From Massospora cicadina (lineage: Eukaryota; Entomophthoromycota; Entomophthoromycetes; Entomophthorales; Entomophthoraceae): a stretch of 64,000 bases of DNA. The notes below the pieces were generated by a model, which was not told where the DNA came from, did not search any database, and was given only the letters and a program-made list of their open reading frames with translations. The stretch lies in NCBI GenBank assembly GCA_022478985.1, contig JAKSZP010005573.1:1-64000 (forward strand), written 5' to 3'. Position numbers and translations under genes: made by a program. Shown here one piece after another: positions 10,500 through 20,560 of this stretch; the first letter of the stretch is position 1; every line of letters starts with the position of its first letter.

Positions 10500-10997
10500 A
10501 AAAGAAACTTCTAAGGATCCAGGGAGATGGTCCCAAGCTTTGTGGGCAGCCGCAGTGAGGTCTAAGGCAGCTCAGGAAGTGGAGATGGCGATTTTGGCAG
10601 GTATGGGTACTGTGGGAACCAGGACTGTGAAGGCCTCAATCAGGGAGGATAAGTCCTTGGTTGTCTGTCCCAAGGTAAACAGATGGAGAAGGCGCGCTGG
10701 TCTCAACTCAGGGGCCTGGACCGCCGAACTTACCAATGCCAGAAAATGGGTGGAGTTGCCAGACTTGGCAGCAGAGTGGAGCACACCCCTGACCCAGTGA
10801 TGGGAGTCCCCATCCAGGGCGTTGAGGAGAGCCACGCTACATTGTGCATCATAGGAAAGCAGGAATACCCCACAATTGGCAGTAAAGTGCATCTGGAGTT
10901 CTGCCAGGACGCCCAGGATTTGATCAGCCACCTTATCAGATTGTACAGGGAGGACCCTCATCCCTATCGCGTTAAATGATGGAGTGACACTTGTCAC
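10500..10997 (-). pseudogene. Element 1 gag (capsid part)
   Basis: The minus strand is open for 141 codons from 10997: 'PSFNAIGMRVLPVQ' at the start and 'ALLNALDGDSHHWVRGVL' in the middle resemble the capsid region of chromovirus Gag, where a P-x-F-x-G stretch and an A-x-x-W-x-x-x-L helix recur. Upstream an in-frame ATG at 11182 (minus) reads on with stops. A C-x2-C ... H ... C cluster near 10450-10500 may be the zinc knuckle, with altered spacing. Shorter than a typical Gag and broken. Confidence 0.6.
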
Positions 10998-11173
10998 AGG
11001 AGCTCAGCAGGGTGGGGACCAATTTAGCAGAGCCTGTCAGCAGGCCCAGATGAAAGAGGCCACCAACCAGCAGGAGAAGGCCAGGTCGCAGAGGGAGAGC
11101 ACATTTAGAGTGAGATCATTTGCCAATGCTTCGCCAGTGCCAGCAAGGAGGGCGGAGAAGGCTGAGATTAGTG

Positions 11174-11184
11174 GTTGGTTCATT
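11174..11184 (-). promoter_or_regulatory. Element 1 primer binding site (self-priming type)
   Basis: One base inside the 5' LTR the minus strand reads AATGAACCAAC. No match to a tRNA 3' end starting TGG is present. The exact complement, GTTGGTTCATT, is found on the minus strand inside both LTRs (12014-12024 and 5766-5776). This is the arrangement of Tf1/sushi elements, in which the first 11 nt of the mRNA fold back as the primer. Confidence 0.7.
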
Positions 11185-11185
11185 A

Positions 11186-12831
11186 TGTCACGGATTCAGA
11201 TAATAAGAATTAGACTGGGCTCCCAGTCAAGGTGCGTGAGCATCCAGTGGAGGGCCCAGAATGCCTTAGACATAGCGGTCTGAATGACTAGTAAGAGTGG
11301 ATTTCTATTGTGGACGTGAGGCGAGTAAAAGTTCATTAATGTATTTAAGGCCCCCAAGGCAAACCAAATAGTTGCAATGGAGGCAACTGTGAGTCTTGTG
11401 GGGCAACCCCAAGGGTAGGAGAGGCAGGGAGGATGACGACTCCTCCAGGGTTTGCAGTTTCTGGCCTTTAGATTCGAGTAGAAAGGCTTTCTCACCAGCG
11501 AGGGATGGCACAGGGGCCGCTGCATGGTTGGAAGTAGTAGTGGAGGTAGAATGTGACCCACGAGGGGGATTGGGACTGAGATTTCCTTGGATGGGCGCTC
11601 CTGGTCCCACAGGAAGGCCGAGCCATCAGTGGCTGAGGCGGTTATGGATCCTGAGTCCACAAGCGGCGGGGCAGGGCCGCTCAAGTGCTACCCTAACTGG
11701 GGAGTAGTTTAAGAGAACTCAGCATTCAAAAGGATGGGAGGGTTCCCATTAAATGGACGCGCAATAATGAATGAAACATCAGGTTCATTGTTGGGGGTGA
11801 GGTGGATTATTGCAATTACGATCCACTGCCACGTGGCAGGGTTGAGCAACTGGATGATCCAGTCAGTGAACATTGGTATGAGATTTTGGGTGATGGCACT
11901 CTTTATTAGATCGATTGGCAGAATTTTATAATAATAGTAAGGCAGATGGAGGCTGTAGTAAGCTGAACAGGGAAACCAATTTTTTATTAAGCGTAAAGCA
12001 TGGAAGATAAGAGAATGAACCAACGACTGCCCCCATTCAGGGAAGTTGCCTCAAGTACTGGGTAAAATACTGGGGAAGGTATCATGAGATTGGGCATTCA
12101 AGGTTTGGCGATAGGATTTGGTTGGCTGGCTCAGAGGGGGGTAGGGTGATGCTTAATATTTCAGCAAAATTCAAGAAAACTTTTGCAAATTTTTCCACAT
12201 TCCTGGGGCCAAACAAAGTCAATACTACCAATCCAGGTCCTGGTCATCCAAGTCGCCCTGTTTTCATGGTTCAGGTGTTTTTGGATTCATCCCAGGAGGA
12301 AGGGTCCCTTAGATCAAATTTTTTGCAACTTGGACCGAACTCTAAATTAGGCTAATCATGTGAAAAACTTCCTGGATCCTTTTTGGAGCATTGAGGAAAT
12401 TGGCCTGAGTCGTTTGGCACCTGGTTCAAGATCCAAGTCATACCATGATCTAATTTCCGGTGCTGGCTAGTTTGGACTGGCTCCCCCAGACTGGAATTTG
12501 CAGGCAAGGCTCCAATGTTGGAAAATGCTGTTTCCCCAAAATTTTGACATAGTTTGCCTTGGGAAGTGGGGGTTCCCAGGGGCCTGTCCATGCCCTCTGG
12601 TGTGCGCAATATCCCTGCAAACTCCTTCTATCAAACTTACCAGGGTTGATGATGGGGAAGAGGTGGGAATGGGGTATCCTTGGGGGAAAGGGCAGTCACC
12701 CAGCGCTCATCTAGCACATGGGCTAGGTTGCTCAGCTGTGACAGAGGGTCCTCTGGATCCTTGTGACCCATTTTTGTCCGGAAGGGGTGTTGATCCCTAT
12801 CCAGTTGCAGGGCTGGTCCCCAGGACTTACA
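11186..12831 (-). repeat. Element 1, 5' LTR
   Basis: Right copy of the repeat, TGTAAGTC at 12831 to TGACA at 11186 on the minus strand. It is colinear with 4944-6579 over its full length. It should hold the promoter; the transcript start predicted from the self-priming match lies at about 12024 (minus), giving a U3 of roughly 0.8 kb. Confidence 0.85.
12637..12831 (-). CDS. LTR-edge open reading frame, 5' LTR copy
   Basis: Copy of the frame at 6373-6579 in the other LTR. It is open for 64 codons and ends in a TAA that overlaps a GGTAAGTTTG sequence, which has the form of a 5' splice donor. The peptide again contains 'AHVLDERWVTALSP'. Between the two LTR copies substitutions occur but the frame is kept over its conserved part. 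Confidence 0.45.
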   Translation of the reverse strand, partial: CKSWGPALQLDRDQHPFRTKMGHKDPEDPLSQLSNLAHVLDERWVTALSPKDTPFPPLPHHQPW

Positions 12832-14105
12832 TCACCCGCCTGAGCGGCGAAAAGTTTCTTCACAATCCATTCCTCTCTAAATGTACTGAAATTGCAACGC
12901 CCTTCCTTGGCATCTTGTATAAGATTGTCATACTCTTATTGTAAATCCTGACAGAGTTCTTTGTTAGACCCAGTTTACGCATAATATTTTGAAGACTCTT
13001 GACCACTTCAAGAGTTTCTTGCAATCTGGAACTCTGGCGTCCATTGTCACAATCTAGATGGGACATATCATCAACTTGGCTTACTGAGGTGGCTCATTAC
13101 CGAAGTAGTTCTTCATTTGCCATTACAGATTCTCCAAACTGACTATTGGATTGGCATATTCTACTGAGTCAACAAATGGAAGGGTCGCAGTCTGTCCGCA
13201 ATTATCATAGTTAAAACCTTCTAAGTAAGCTAATTGATCTAACATTTTCCTATATTTGGAAGAACTGATGAATGATGTTCCAGGGTTTTATCAGTGTATT
13301 GGTTAAACAATTCACCTCTAAGCTGGCTGAGGCAAATCACAACGGAATTGTCTTGGTTGGTGACTTACTGCTCAAACAGAGTAACGCAGTCCCTGATTCG
13401 GCCTGAGGTAGCAATATGATTGACTCCCATTTGGAATGTTTTGCATAAATCGTTCAGAATTCCCTCATAACATAGTCACGTCCCTCCCCCAATATAGTGT
13501 GAGGCCTCACGGTTTGATAACTCTCCCATGTCCCACGGTAGCTCCCAGTTTAACTGGAACAAACTGATTTATCTGCCCGTGGGTGTTGTCAAAATGATTG
13601 TGCATATGGGCAAGCACCCCCTAACCTCTTTGAATGTCTTTTTAAGGTGCTTTGACAAAAGAAAGCTGTTGTTTGTTGCACCTGAGCAAACCGCATAACG
13701 TCCCCAATCACGATATTATGAAGTGACAGGACTTGCAGGAACAGGTGAATTGATGGCCGTATGTAAATGATAAAGTACTCTACTGTCCAATGTGATCTGG
13801 GATTGCGGTGTCAGGCTAATGGTGGTTGTATTCAATCAAGATATATACCATTTGTAACGCTGAGCCTGATCGAACTAATCAATTAAAATGCTCATAAAAA
13901 TCTCAATGGTGTCTCAATCATAAAGGCGGTATCTTCAGATGAGCCACTTCATAGTATTATGAAGCTGAGAAGAGTTAATGTCCATGAACCATCCATTTTA
14001 AGCTGACTTCAGAGCTTGACAGGCGTCCAAGTGCAACTTCATCAGAGAATTGCCAAAGTTTGATGGCACATATATGGTACTTAGGGCTATTTATTTGGAA
14101 GTTTT
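12832..14105. other. No clear gene; possible LINE endonuclease remnant
   Basis: Flank between two chromoviruses. 13330-13500 (plus) reads 'GIVLVGDLLLKQ' followed by further fragments that could be an APE-type endonuclease (L-V-G-D-x-N pattern), as in the LINE at 42960-43260. The resemblance is weak. The rest shows nothing recognisable. Confidence 0.25.
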
Positions 14106-14957
14106 TGTAATGGGTAGATGAGATCATAGTGGGGACCAACCCCAAAGATTAGGCTGGGTGCCAGGGGGCCCAGAAGGTGAAGCTTTAAGCCCTTCCTGAC
14201 CTCAGGCACACGCTAGACCAAATCTGGGCTCAAGATAAATATGCCCAGGTTGGTACTAGTGAGGTTCTAAACGCCCAGCCACTTATGTCGGCCCAGGCAT
14301 TGAAACAAATGGTTTACATAACAAACACAGATGGTTCAGTTCGTTTAGTTGAGGAACGGGGTTTTGAAACCTGTTCCATTTACAAAATCACATGTTTGGG
14401 TCAAAATTTAGCTTCAATTGATTACATGAGTGAAGTCAGTTTCAGCATATTTTACTAATCTGGATGGTAGTGTGTGCCTATTGTTGGGTCAGTGCTTGGG
14501 TCCACTTCTGCAAACCCCTTATTCCCCCGTCAAAGTTTAGATATGTTTTCCCTGACCAACATTCTTTGTTGGTTGACTTCCAGATAAGCATTCTCCCCAT
14601 TTACGTTTTTATTTTTATGATATCTAAAATGCTCCTGTGTGCAAACCTCTTCAAGAACTTCTCACGCTCCACTAACCTTGCCATTGTAAATACACTCCAG
14701 CTATCCCCTAGTGCACCGTTGGTTCGCCCAGGTTCCCTCCAACCTGGGTCACATGACCCCTTCATCTTTGTGCACCACGTCACTTTTGGTGGATCAATTA
14801 TTATAAATTTGCACTTCTCTGCCTAAGTTGTTATTGCTTCAGCACCCTCTGCTGGGCTCTAATAACTTTAGCATTAACGGCTAGTTCCCTAGCGTGGGCC
14901 TTGTGCACCGCGCACTACCACGCTGGGAACAGGAGTGCTATAGACTTTCTCCTTACA
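14106..14957 (+). repeat. Element 2, 5' LTR
   Basis: 852 bp, colinear with 19202-20045 ('atcatagtggggaccaac', 'aaatatgcccaggttggta' and many other shared runs). The presumed start of transcription, from the self-priming match, is at 14568, about 460 bp into the LTR. Confidence 0.85.
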
Positions 14958-14959
14958 TT

Positions 14960-14970
14960 AGTCAACCAAC
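14960..14970 (+). promoter_or_regulatory. Element 2 primer binding site (self-priming type)
   Basis: Two bases after the 5' LTR the sequence is AGTCAACCAAC. Its exact complement GTTGGTTGACT lies inside the 5' LTR at 14568-14578. The site shares the core AACCAAC with element 1 but differs beside it, and in each case the LTR sequence differs in the matching way. Confidence 0.7.
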
Positions 14971-15298
14971 CACATGAAATTATGTGTACAAAATTTTTCC
15001 ATGTGGGATTTTTCTGGAGTGGAAACAGTGGGCGCCAGCTAAGGGCCTCGGCTGTGGTCAGCTGCACCACTGTTTTCCCTTTTTCCCAAACATTGGAGCA
15101 ACTCGGTAAATTATGGTTGCTACAACTGAAAAGTATCCACCCTTCATGCTCATACCTGGTGGTTATGGACGCTTTGATGTCCAAAAGTCATGATTCCCTG
15201 ACTTTCCGCCAAAATAATCAATTTCCATTTAAATAAACGAGTTTTCCTTTGACCGCGCATTCAGACAATGCCAGAAGAATCGGTGCAGATGGGCCTGG

Positions 15299-16309
15299 GT
15301 GTGTTGGCCTTGGATAACGTTGGGCATTCCGTTGCAGTTAGGGAAATATGGTCGTTCACATCTGAAAATGTGTTTTATAATGATAATCTTATCTAAACCT
15401 CTGAGCCGTTTCTTAGCTTATGTCTTGGATGAGAACCCTATTCCAGTTTATCAAATAACCCCTGAGAACCCTCGTTTGACCCCTACCATGATCCGGGGCA
15501 CTCAAGAAGCAGAGGAAGAACTTCGCTTAAAATTCGATAAAGTATATGCACCTGCAGAAGGCATGGGGTGGTATGTGGCCTCAGTATTAAGAGTGGCCAA
15601 CTATCCCTACCCCTTTTTTAATTCCAAAACATACTCTGATGGCTTGCTTGAGCCAGAGGAAGAACTTTTTGGTGAGATGTTGTTGTCTACCATAAATAAA
15701 GACCATTCTGGGTATTTTTTACTGATTGCTACCCTCTCCTCCCCTTTACGGAAGCTCACCACTACTATTATGGTGGATACTGGTGCCTCTGGAAACTTTG
15801 TGTATCAGAGACTAGCCGTCTACCTTGAACTGAGTTACTTTCCAGGTGGTATGGCTAAGGGAGGGGCGTCCCAAAGTATATTCACTCTGGAGATCATTGG
15901 GACAGTGGACTATCAGGTTGGCAAGTACCACTTGTCTGATCACTTCAGAGCGATCAAAAACCTCCTGTTCCCTATCATTTTGGGTGTGAAGTGGTGGCGA
16001 AAGTTTGATGTTAGAACTAATCTGAACGAGAATACCCTCTTCCTCACCTTGAAGAATGGTCACACCTTAGTTGTGCTTTTGTCAGAAGAGAACGTCCAGG
16101 GAGAATTGCCCCACTGGTCCCTTCACCCTTATAGTCTTGCCTCATTGCTGAAGCCCTCAGTAGAAGTTCCTTTCCCTTCTTGCTTGGAGGGTTTGGAATC
16201 CTCTTTTGATGCAGCATCCGCTAACACACTCCTGAGCACTCTAGATTTGATTGTGACTTCAAGCTCACAGTGGATCTGGTGTGTATATCTTCCCCCATTT
16301 ACCCATTGA
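15299..16309 (+). CDS. Element 2 aspartic protease region
   Basis: The frame is open for 336 codons. The first ~140 residues are not recognised (possibly the linker between Gag and protease). 'TTTIMVDTGASGNFV' at about 15760-15805 is the retroviral-type protease active site with D-T-G intact, and 'PIILGVKWWRKFD' near 15972-16010 is the conserved end (L-G-x-x-W-(L/W)). The last 80 residues lead towards RT; a frameshift near 16270 takes the reading into the RT frame. The ATG at 15299 is simply the first in the frame and is unlikely to be the native start, since pol is usually fused to gag. Confidence 0.75.
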   Translation: MCWPWITLGIPLQLGKYGRSHLKMCFIMIILSKPLSRFLAYVLDENPIPVYQITPENPRLTPTMIRGTQEAEEELRLKFDKVYAPAEGMGWYVASVLRVANYPYPFFNSKTYSDGLLEPEEELFGEMLLSTINKDHSGYFLLIATLSSPLRKLTTTIMVDTGASGNFVYQRLAVYLELSYFPGGMAKGGASQSIFTLEIIGTVDYQVGKYHLSDHFRAIKNLLFPIILGVKWWRKFDVRTNLNENTLFLTLKNGHTLVVLLSEENVQGELPHWSLHPYSLASLLKPSVEVPFPSCLEGLESSFDAASANTLLSTLDLIVTSSSQWIWCVYLPPFTH

Positions 16310-17110
16310 CTGTGCGGGAGGAAAAGGCATTGTATGTGTGAGTGATGGGTCAGTTAGCCAAAGGTGCAATATTTCAGCGTACCTTGCCAGTATATTCCCC
16401 ACTTCTCTTTGTTGAGAAGGCTGATGGTACTCTACGCCCCTGCAAAGACTATGGAAACCTCAATAATGTTACTATACCAGACCTCCATCCCATCCCTTTG
16501 GATTCACAGATTGCACGCTATGTGGAGAAGGCGAAGGTCTTCTACAAGCTGGATTGCCTCAATGCGTTCAATCAGATCAGGTTAAAGAAGGGCCAGGAGT
16601 GGTTAACCACATTCCATACTAGAAAAGAGATCTTCCAGTTTCGGGTCGTGCCCTTTGGGCTTAAGAATGCCTCTGCTATCTTTCAACGCCGCATTGATGC
16701 AGTGTTGGGGACTTGTTAAGGGTATGCGCGGTTGCCTAAATGGATGATATCCTGGTTTTTTCCCAAGATCAGGAGTCCCATGCAGTACACCTTTTGCAAG
16801 TGGTGGAGAGGTTAGAAGCAGCCAGCCTTACACTGAAGATAAGCAAGTGTAAATTATTCAAGTCCCAGGTCACTTTTCTGGGCAACGTCATGTTTGACCA
16901 AGGACACATGATAACTCCAGACAAGGGGAAGGCGATTTGTGAGTGGCCCACCCCCACCTCAGTCAAGGAATTGAGAAGCTTTTTGGGGACGTGTATGTTC
17001 CACAAGGGTTCACGCCAAATCTTTCCAAGGTGGCAGCACCCTTATATAATGCTAGCGGTGCTAATGAGCTTCAGTGGTCCTCCGTTTTGGAGGATGCTTT
17101 CCAAGAAATG
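16270..17110 (+). pseudogene. Element 2 reverse transcriptase
   Basis: Ty3/gypsy RT in two frames. 16342-16719: 'YSPLLFVEKADGTLRPCKDY', 'NLNNVTIPDLHPIP', 'YKLDCLNAFNQIRLKKGQEW' with the first catalytic Asp, and 'FQFRVVPFGLKNASAIFQR'. A stop and a small shift lie before 16740, where 'MDDILVFS' gives the catalytic Asp pair. Then 'SKCKLFKSQVTFLGNV' and 'PTPTSVKELRSFLGT'. The catalytic residues are all present, so the inactivating changes are the stops and shifts. Confidence 0.9.
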
Positions 17111-17747
17111 AAGTGAACCCTGTTATCCATGTCTGTCCTTCTCCATGTCGACCCTTCCAGAGAGTTCACTGTGTCTATGGATGCCTCCAACTTTGCCATT
17201 GCGGCTGCCTTGTTACAAGTAGGCGAAGATGGGATAGAGCAACCTTGTGATATTTTATAGGAAAATGTTTTTTCCAGAGTTGAATTACGCCGTTTATGAT
17301 AAGGAGCTAAAGGCAGTGGTTGAGGCGCTGACTTATTGGCATCACCACTTGCATGGCTCAGCCCAACCTTTCCAGGTATGTATAGACCACCGTGCCTTGC
17401 TGTACTACCGCGCTCTTCATGTCTTAACCCCACGTCAGACCCGTTGGCATGAGACCCTTGCCCAATTCGCATTCACGTATGAGTACACCAAGGGCAAGGA
17501 TAATGATTTGGCGGATGCTTTGAGCCGCAACCCTGCTTTAGCGCCTGATCCCAAGGAGGTGGAAGTTCACAACACACAGGTGATGATTCCTCCAAATAAA
17601 TTTTTGTCTGAAATTCCCTCTCCTCCGGCCAACAGGCCAGCGCTTGCACCTCTGGACTTTATGGAGGAATATGGTATGTTAAAAAGGTGGTTCTTTTTCA
17701 GCCGCTATCTGATGAATATACTATGGTACTTTCAAAGAGCGCTGTAA
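17111..17747 (+). pseudogene. Element 2 RNase H
   Basis: 'FTVSMDASNFAIAAALLQ' (17163-17217) gives the first catalytic Asp. A TAG and a shift at about 17255 lead to the frame 17247-17747 with 'FFPELNYAVYDKELKAVVEAL', 'CIDHRALLYY' and 'YEYTKGKDNDLADALSRNP', the closing motif of gypsy RNase H. A linker to integrase follows. Confidence 0.85.
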
Positions 17748-17814
17748 ATCAAGATGACCTATCCAAGGGTTATCACGTAAAGGATGAGATGGTGTAGTTT
17801 CAGGGGTGCCTGTG

Positions 17815-18804
17815 GGTTCCTGTTAGACCACTGCGCCTGGAAATCATCCTGGACCGTCATTATTGACTCACAATTGGTCATTCTGGTAAAGCAAATATGT
17901 TGGATTTAATACAAAGCATGTGCAATTAAAAGGGCTTGCCTGCTCAGGTGGGGCGGTATTGTAAGGTGTGTCTGATCTGCAATCAGATGAAACTCAATAG
18001 GCAACCTTTGGCGGGGTTGTTGGTACCCGTACAAAAGGCTGAAGGGCCCTGGACTTCCCTATTGGTGGATTTCATTGTGGAGTTACCTGTCTCTGATGGT
18101 TACGATACCATCATGGTGGTAGTGGACCGTTTCACGAAGCTCACCCACTTTATTCCCTGCAGAACAACATTAACTGCGGCTGAGATGGCTATGCTCTTCG
18201 TGACTCATGTGTTTGCGCTTCATTGGGTTCCCCAAGAAATAATTAGTGACTGGAGACCCCAGTTTACCTCCATCTTTTGGATGAGGTATGTAAGACTCTT
18301 CAGATTCGCCCTTGCCACTCAACTGCCTATCACCCCCAATCAGATGGTCAGACAGAGCGAGTGAACCATTGCTTGGAACAGTTTCTGCGTTGTTACACTC
18401 CCGCGGATCATTCAGATTGGGCTTCTCACCTTCCTATGGCCCAATTTAGTTATAACAACACTATGCATTTTTCTATTGGTTGTTCCCCTTTTTTCGCCAA
18501 CCATGGCTTTAACCCCGCCTTTAACATGGAGCCCAGCTGTGGTTCTAAGGTTGAAGCGGTGGTGGACTTTGACAAGACTATCAAGAAGGTCCACCAACGG
18601 GTTTCCACAAGTATGGAGGCGACAATGAAAGTTTATAAGGAGAACGCTGATGCTAAACACCGAGTGGGTCCTGCATACAAGGAAGGGGATCTCTTGATGC
18701 TTGATGCCCATAACATCCCTATCAAGCAGCCATGCAAGAAGCTGAGACCAAAGAGGATTGGGCCCTATCGCGTTGTTAGAAAGGTGGGCCATGCCTCCTA
18801 CTAG
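17815..18804 (+). pseudogene. Element 2 integrase
   Basis: The zinc-binding H-H-C-C module spans about 17850-17985 ('RHY', 'GHSGKANMLDLI', 'CKVCLICNQMK'). The core in frame 17936-18364 has 'SLLVDFIVELPVSDGYDT' (first Asp), 'VVVDRFTKLTHFIPC' and 'EIISDWRPQF' (second Asp). A one-base shift near 18280 moves to frame 18277-18804 with '[20 protein letters not shown]' (catalytic Glu at 18355), 'LPMAQFSYNNTMH' and 'PCKKLRPKRIGPYRVV', the GPY/F module. The stop at 18802 is a TAG in a frame that otherwise continues towards the chromodomain. Confidence 0.9.
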
Positions 18805-19100
18805 CTTGATCTTCCCTCTTCATTTCAGATCTTCTATGGTTTCCATGAAAGCAAATTGACTTTGTTTGAGGGCCCCCACCAGAGACTCCTGAGGCTTATC
18901 TCGTGGATGGGGCGCCATAGTGAGATGTGGAGGAAATAGTTGCCTCCCGCCAGGTTAAAAGAAGGCTTGATTACCTGGTATCCTAGAAGGGTTTTGACGC
19001 TGAAGAGAACAGTTGGGTTCCAGTGCATGACTGTGGGAATGCCCAAGATCTGATTGAAGCCTTCTATGAGAGTTTCCCATGGGCTGCTGGATCTCAACCC
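18805..19100 (+). pseudogene. Element 2 chromodomain
   Basis: After an 'FYGFHESKL'-like stretch the sequence reads, in one frame with a few stops, V-D-G-A-P, 'DVEEIVASRQVKRRLDYLVS', stop, 'KGFDAEENSWVPVHD' and 'NAQDLIEAFYESFP'. This is a chromodomain with the hydrophobic/aromatic cage positions; the stop (TAG) replaces the Trp of W-K-G. The frame 19023-19217 holds its second half. Confidence 0.8.
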
Positions 19101-19185
19101 AAACCAACCTTTCCGCCAAGAAGCTGGCCTCACTTCACAAGAACTTCCTCTTGCGCAAGCCCCTGGAGGGGGTGTCGAGCCCCAT

Positions 19186-19200
19186 TGGGAGGAGAGGGTA
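19186..19200 (+). promoter_or_regulatory. Element 2 polypurine tract
   Basis: A purine run gggaggagagggta lies directly before the 3' LTR. Confidence 0.7.
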
Positions 19201-19201
19201 A

Positions 19202-20045
19202 TGTCATGATCAAATGACATCATAGTGGGGACCAACATAAGGATGTGGCTGGGCACCAGAGGCCCAGAAGGTGAAGCTTCATGCCCCCCCTGACCTCGAG
19301 CACACACTGGACCAACGCTGGGTACAAGCTAAATATGCCCAGGTTGGTACTAGTGTGGTGCCTAACGCCCAGCCCCTACATCAGCACAGACATTAAAAAG
19401 GACAGTTTACACAATAACGTGGATGGTTCAATTTGGTTAGTCAAGGAAAAGGCTTTGAAACACATTCCATTTATGAAATCACGCGTTTTGGTCAGATCCA
19501 ACTTCAATCAATTAGTTGAGTGAAGTTGGTTTCAGTGTTTTCTACCAATTTGGATGGTAGTCTGTGCCTATTGGTGGATCAATACTTGGGACCACTTCAG
19601 CAGACCTCTATTTCCCCCAACAAAGTTTAGTTATGTCTTCCCTGACCAACATTCTTTGTTGGGCGACTTCCCAATAAACATTTTTCCCATTTAAACCGTT
19701 TTATTCATGATATTTCAAACGATCCTGTACAGGGACCTCTTCGAGGAGGTCTCACGCTACCTTTACAACCACATCTTATATACAATTAGGCTTTCACCTA
19801 GTGCACCGTTGGTTCTCCCAGGTTCCCTCCAACCTGGGACGTTTACCATTCCTTCCTTCGTTCACCAAGTCATTTTTGGTTGGGTTTTTACATTAATAAT
19901 CGCTCTATTGCTTGATTTATTATTGCTCCAGCACCCTCTTCTGGGAAATAGTGACTTTTATTCTAAAGACTAGTTCACTGGCGTTGCCATGTGCACTGAT
20001 CACTATCAAGCTTGGAACAGGATAGTTATAGACACTCTCCTTACA
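19202..20045 (+). repeat. Element 2, 3' LTR
   Basis: 844 bp partner of the 5' LTR. It begins TGTCATGATC right after the polypurine tract at 19186-19200 and ends CTCCTTACA. At the position of the self-priming sequence it reads GTTGGGCGACT, with two changes. Confidence 0.85.
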
Positions 20046-20560
20046 AATAGGATGATGATGGGTTGGAAATTACTATCACTTATTTCAGCATTAGTTCAAA
20101 ATGTCATGAGCAGTATTATACCAAATTAAGAGGGTGTGACTAGCACTAATTTACGCATACAAACAGTTTTTGGGATATCTTTATGGAGTAAAGTTCAAAA
20201 TATTATCAATCACACTTTGTTACGCTGGTCACAAAACTTTTTGGGAGGTGGAGGGGCGCCTTGCATGGTGGGCGCTCAAGCTTCAAGCATATCATTTCTA
20301 GATAATCCCATAAACAGGTGCAAAGCACCAGAACGCTGAATGCTTATTGCTTTTATAAACGTCCATCATGGCAGATCTCTTATATAATGTACAAAAAAAC
20401 AATCATCGTCAAATAGCTTACAAGTCACCTCAGATAATTTAAGCGTTGGATGGGATGAGAAAATACATTTTTGGGAAACGGTGATAATTTTTAAAAAGGT
20501 TGGTGGGGTAAAGTTGAGTTTTATGTAGTCCTTTACCCAACTGGACATTATCTTGGACGC
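20046..20560. other. No recognisable gene
   Basis: Flank of element 2. Nothing beyond a short GC-rich patch (20245-20275) with a ggcgcc site stands out. Confidence 0.3.

Larger units (their letters stand above)
4944..12831 (-). mobile_element. Element 1: chromovirus (Ty3/gypsy) with two ~1.64 kb LTRs
   Basis: Two long direct repeats (4944-6579 and 11186-12831) flank gag, protease, RT, RNase H, integrase and chromodomain in this order on the minus strand. A polypurine tract abuts the 3' LTR and an 11-nt self-complementary primer site abuts the 5' LTR. The five bases outside are atacc on the left and tcacc on the right, so a target duplication is only partly preserved. All genes carry frameshifts and stops; the LTR copies differ by scattered substitutions and small indels. 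The element is therefore old and inactive. The order PR-RT-RNase H-IN-chromodomain is that of chromoviruses. Confidence 0.9.
14106..20045 (+). mobile_element. Element 2: chromovirus (Ty3/gypsy), 5.9 kb
   Basis: Direct repeats at 14106-14957 and 19202-20045 flank protease, RT, RNase H, integrase and chromodomain on the plus strand. LTRs begin TGTMAT and end CTCCTTACA. A polypurine tract (gggaggagagggta) precedes the 3' LTR, and an 11-nt self-priming site follows the 5' LTR. The five bases outside (gtttt and aatag) do not match, so the target duplication is lost or the ends recombined. No Gag is recognisable in the 0.8 kb before the protease. The pol frames are longer than in element 1. Confidence 0.9.
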
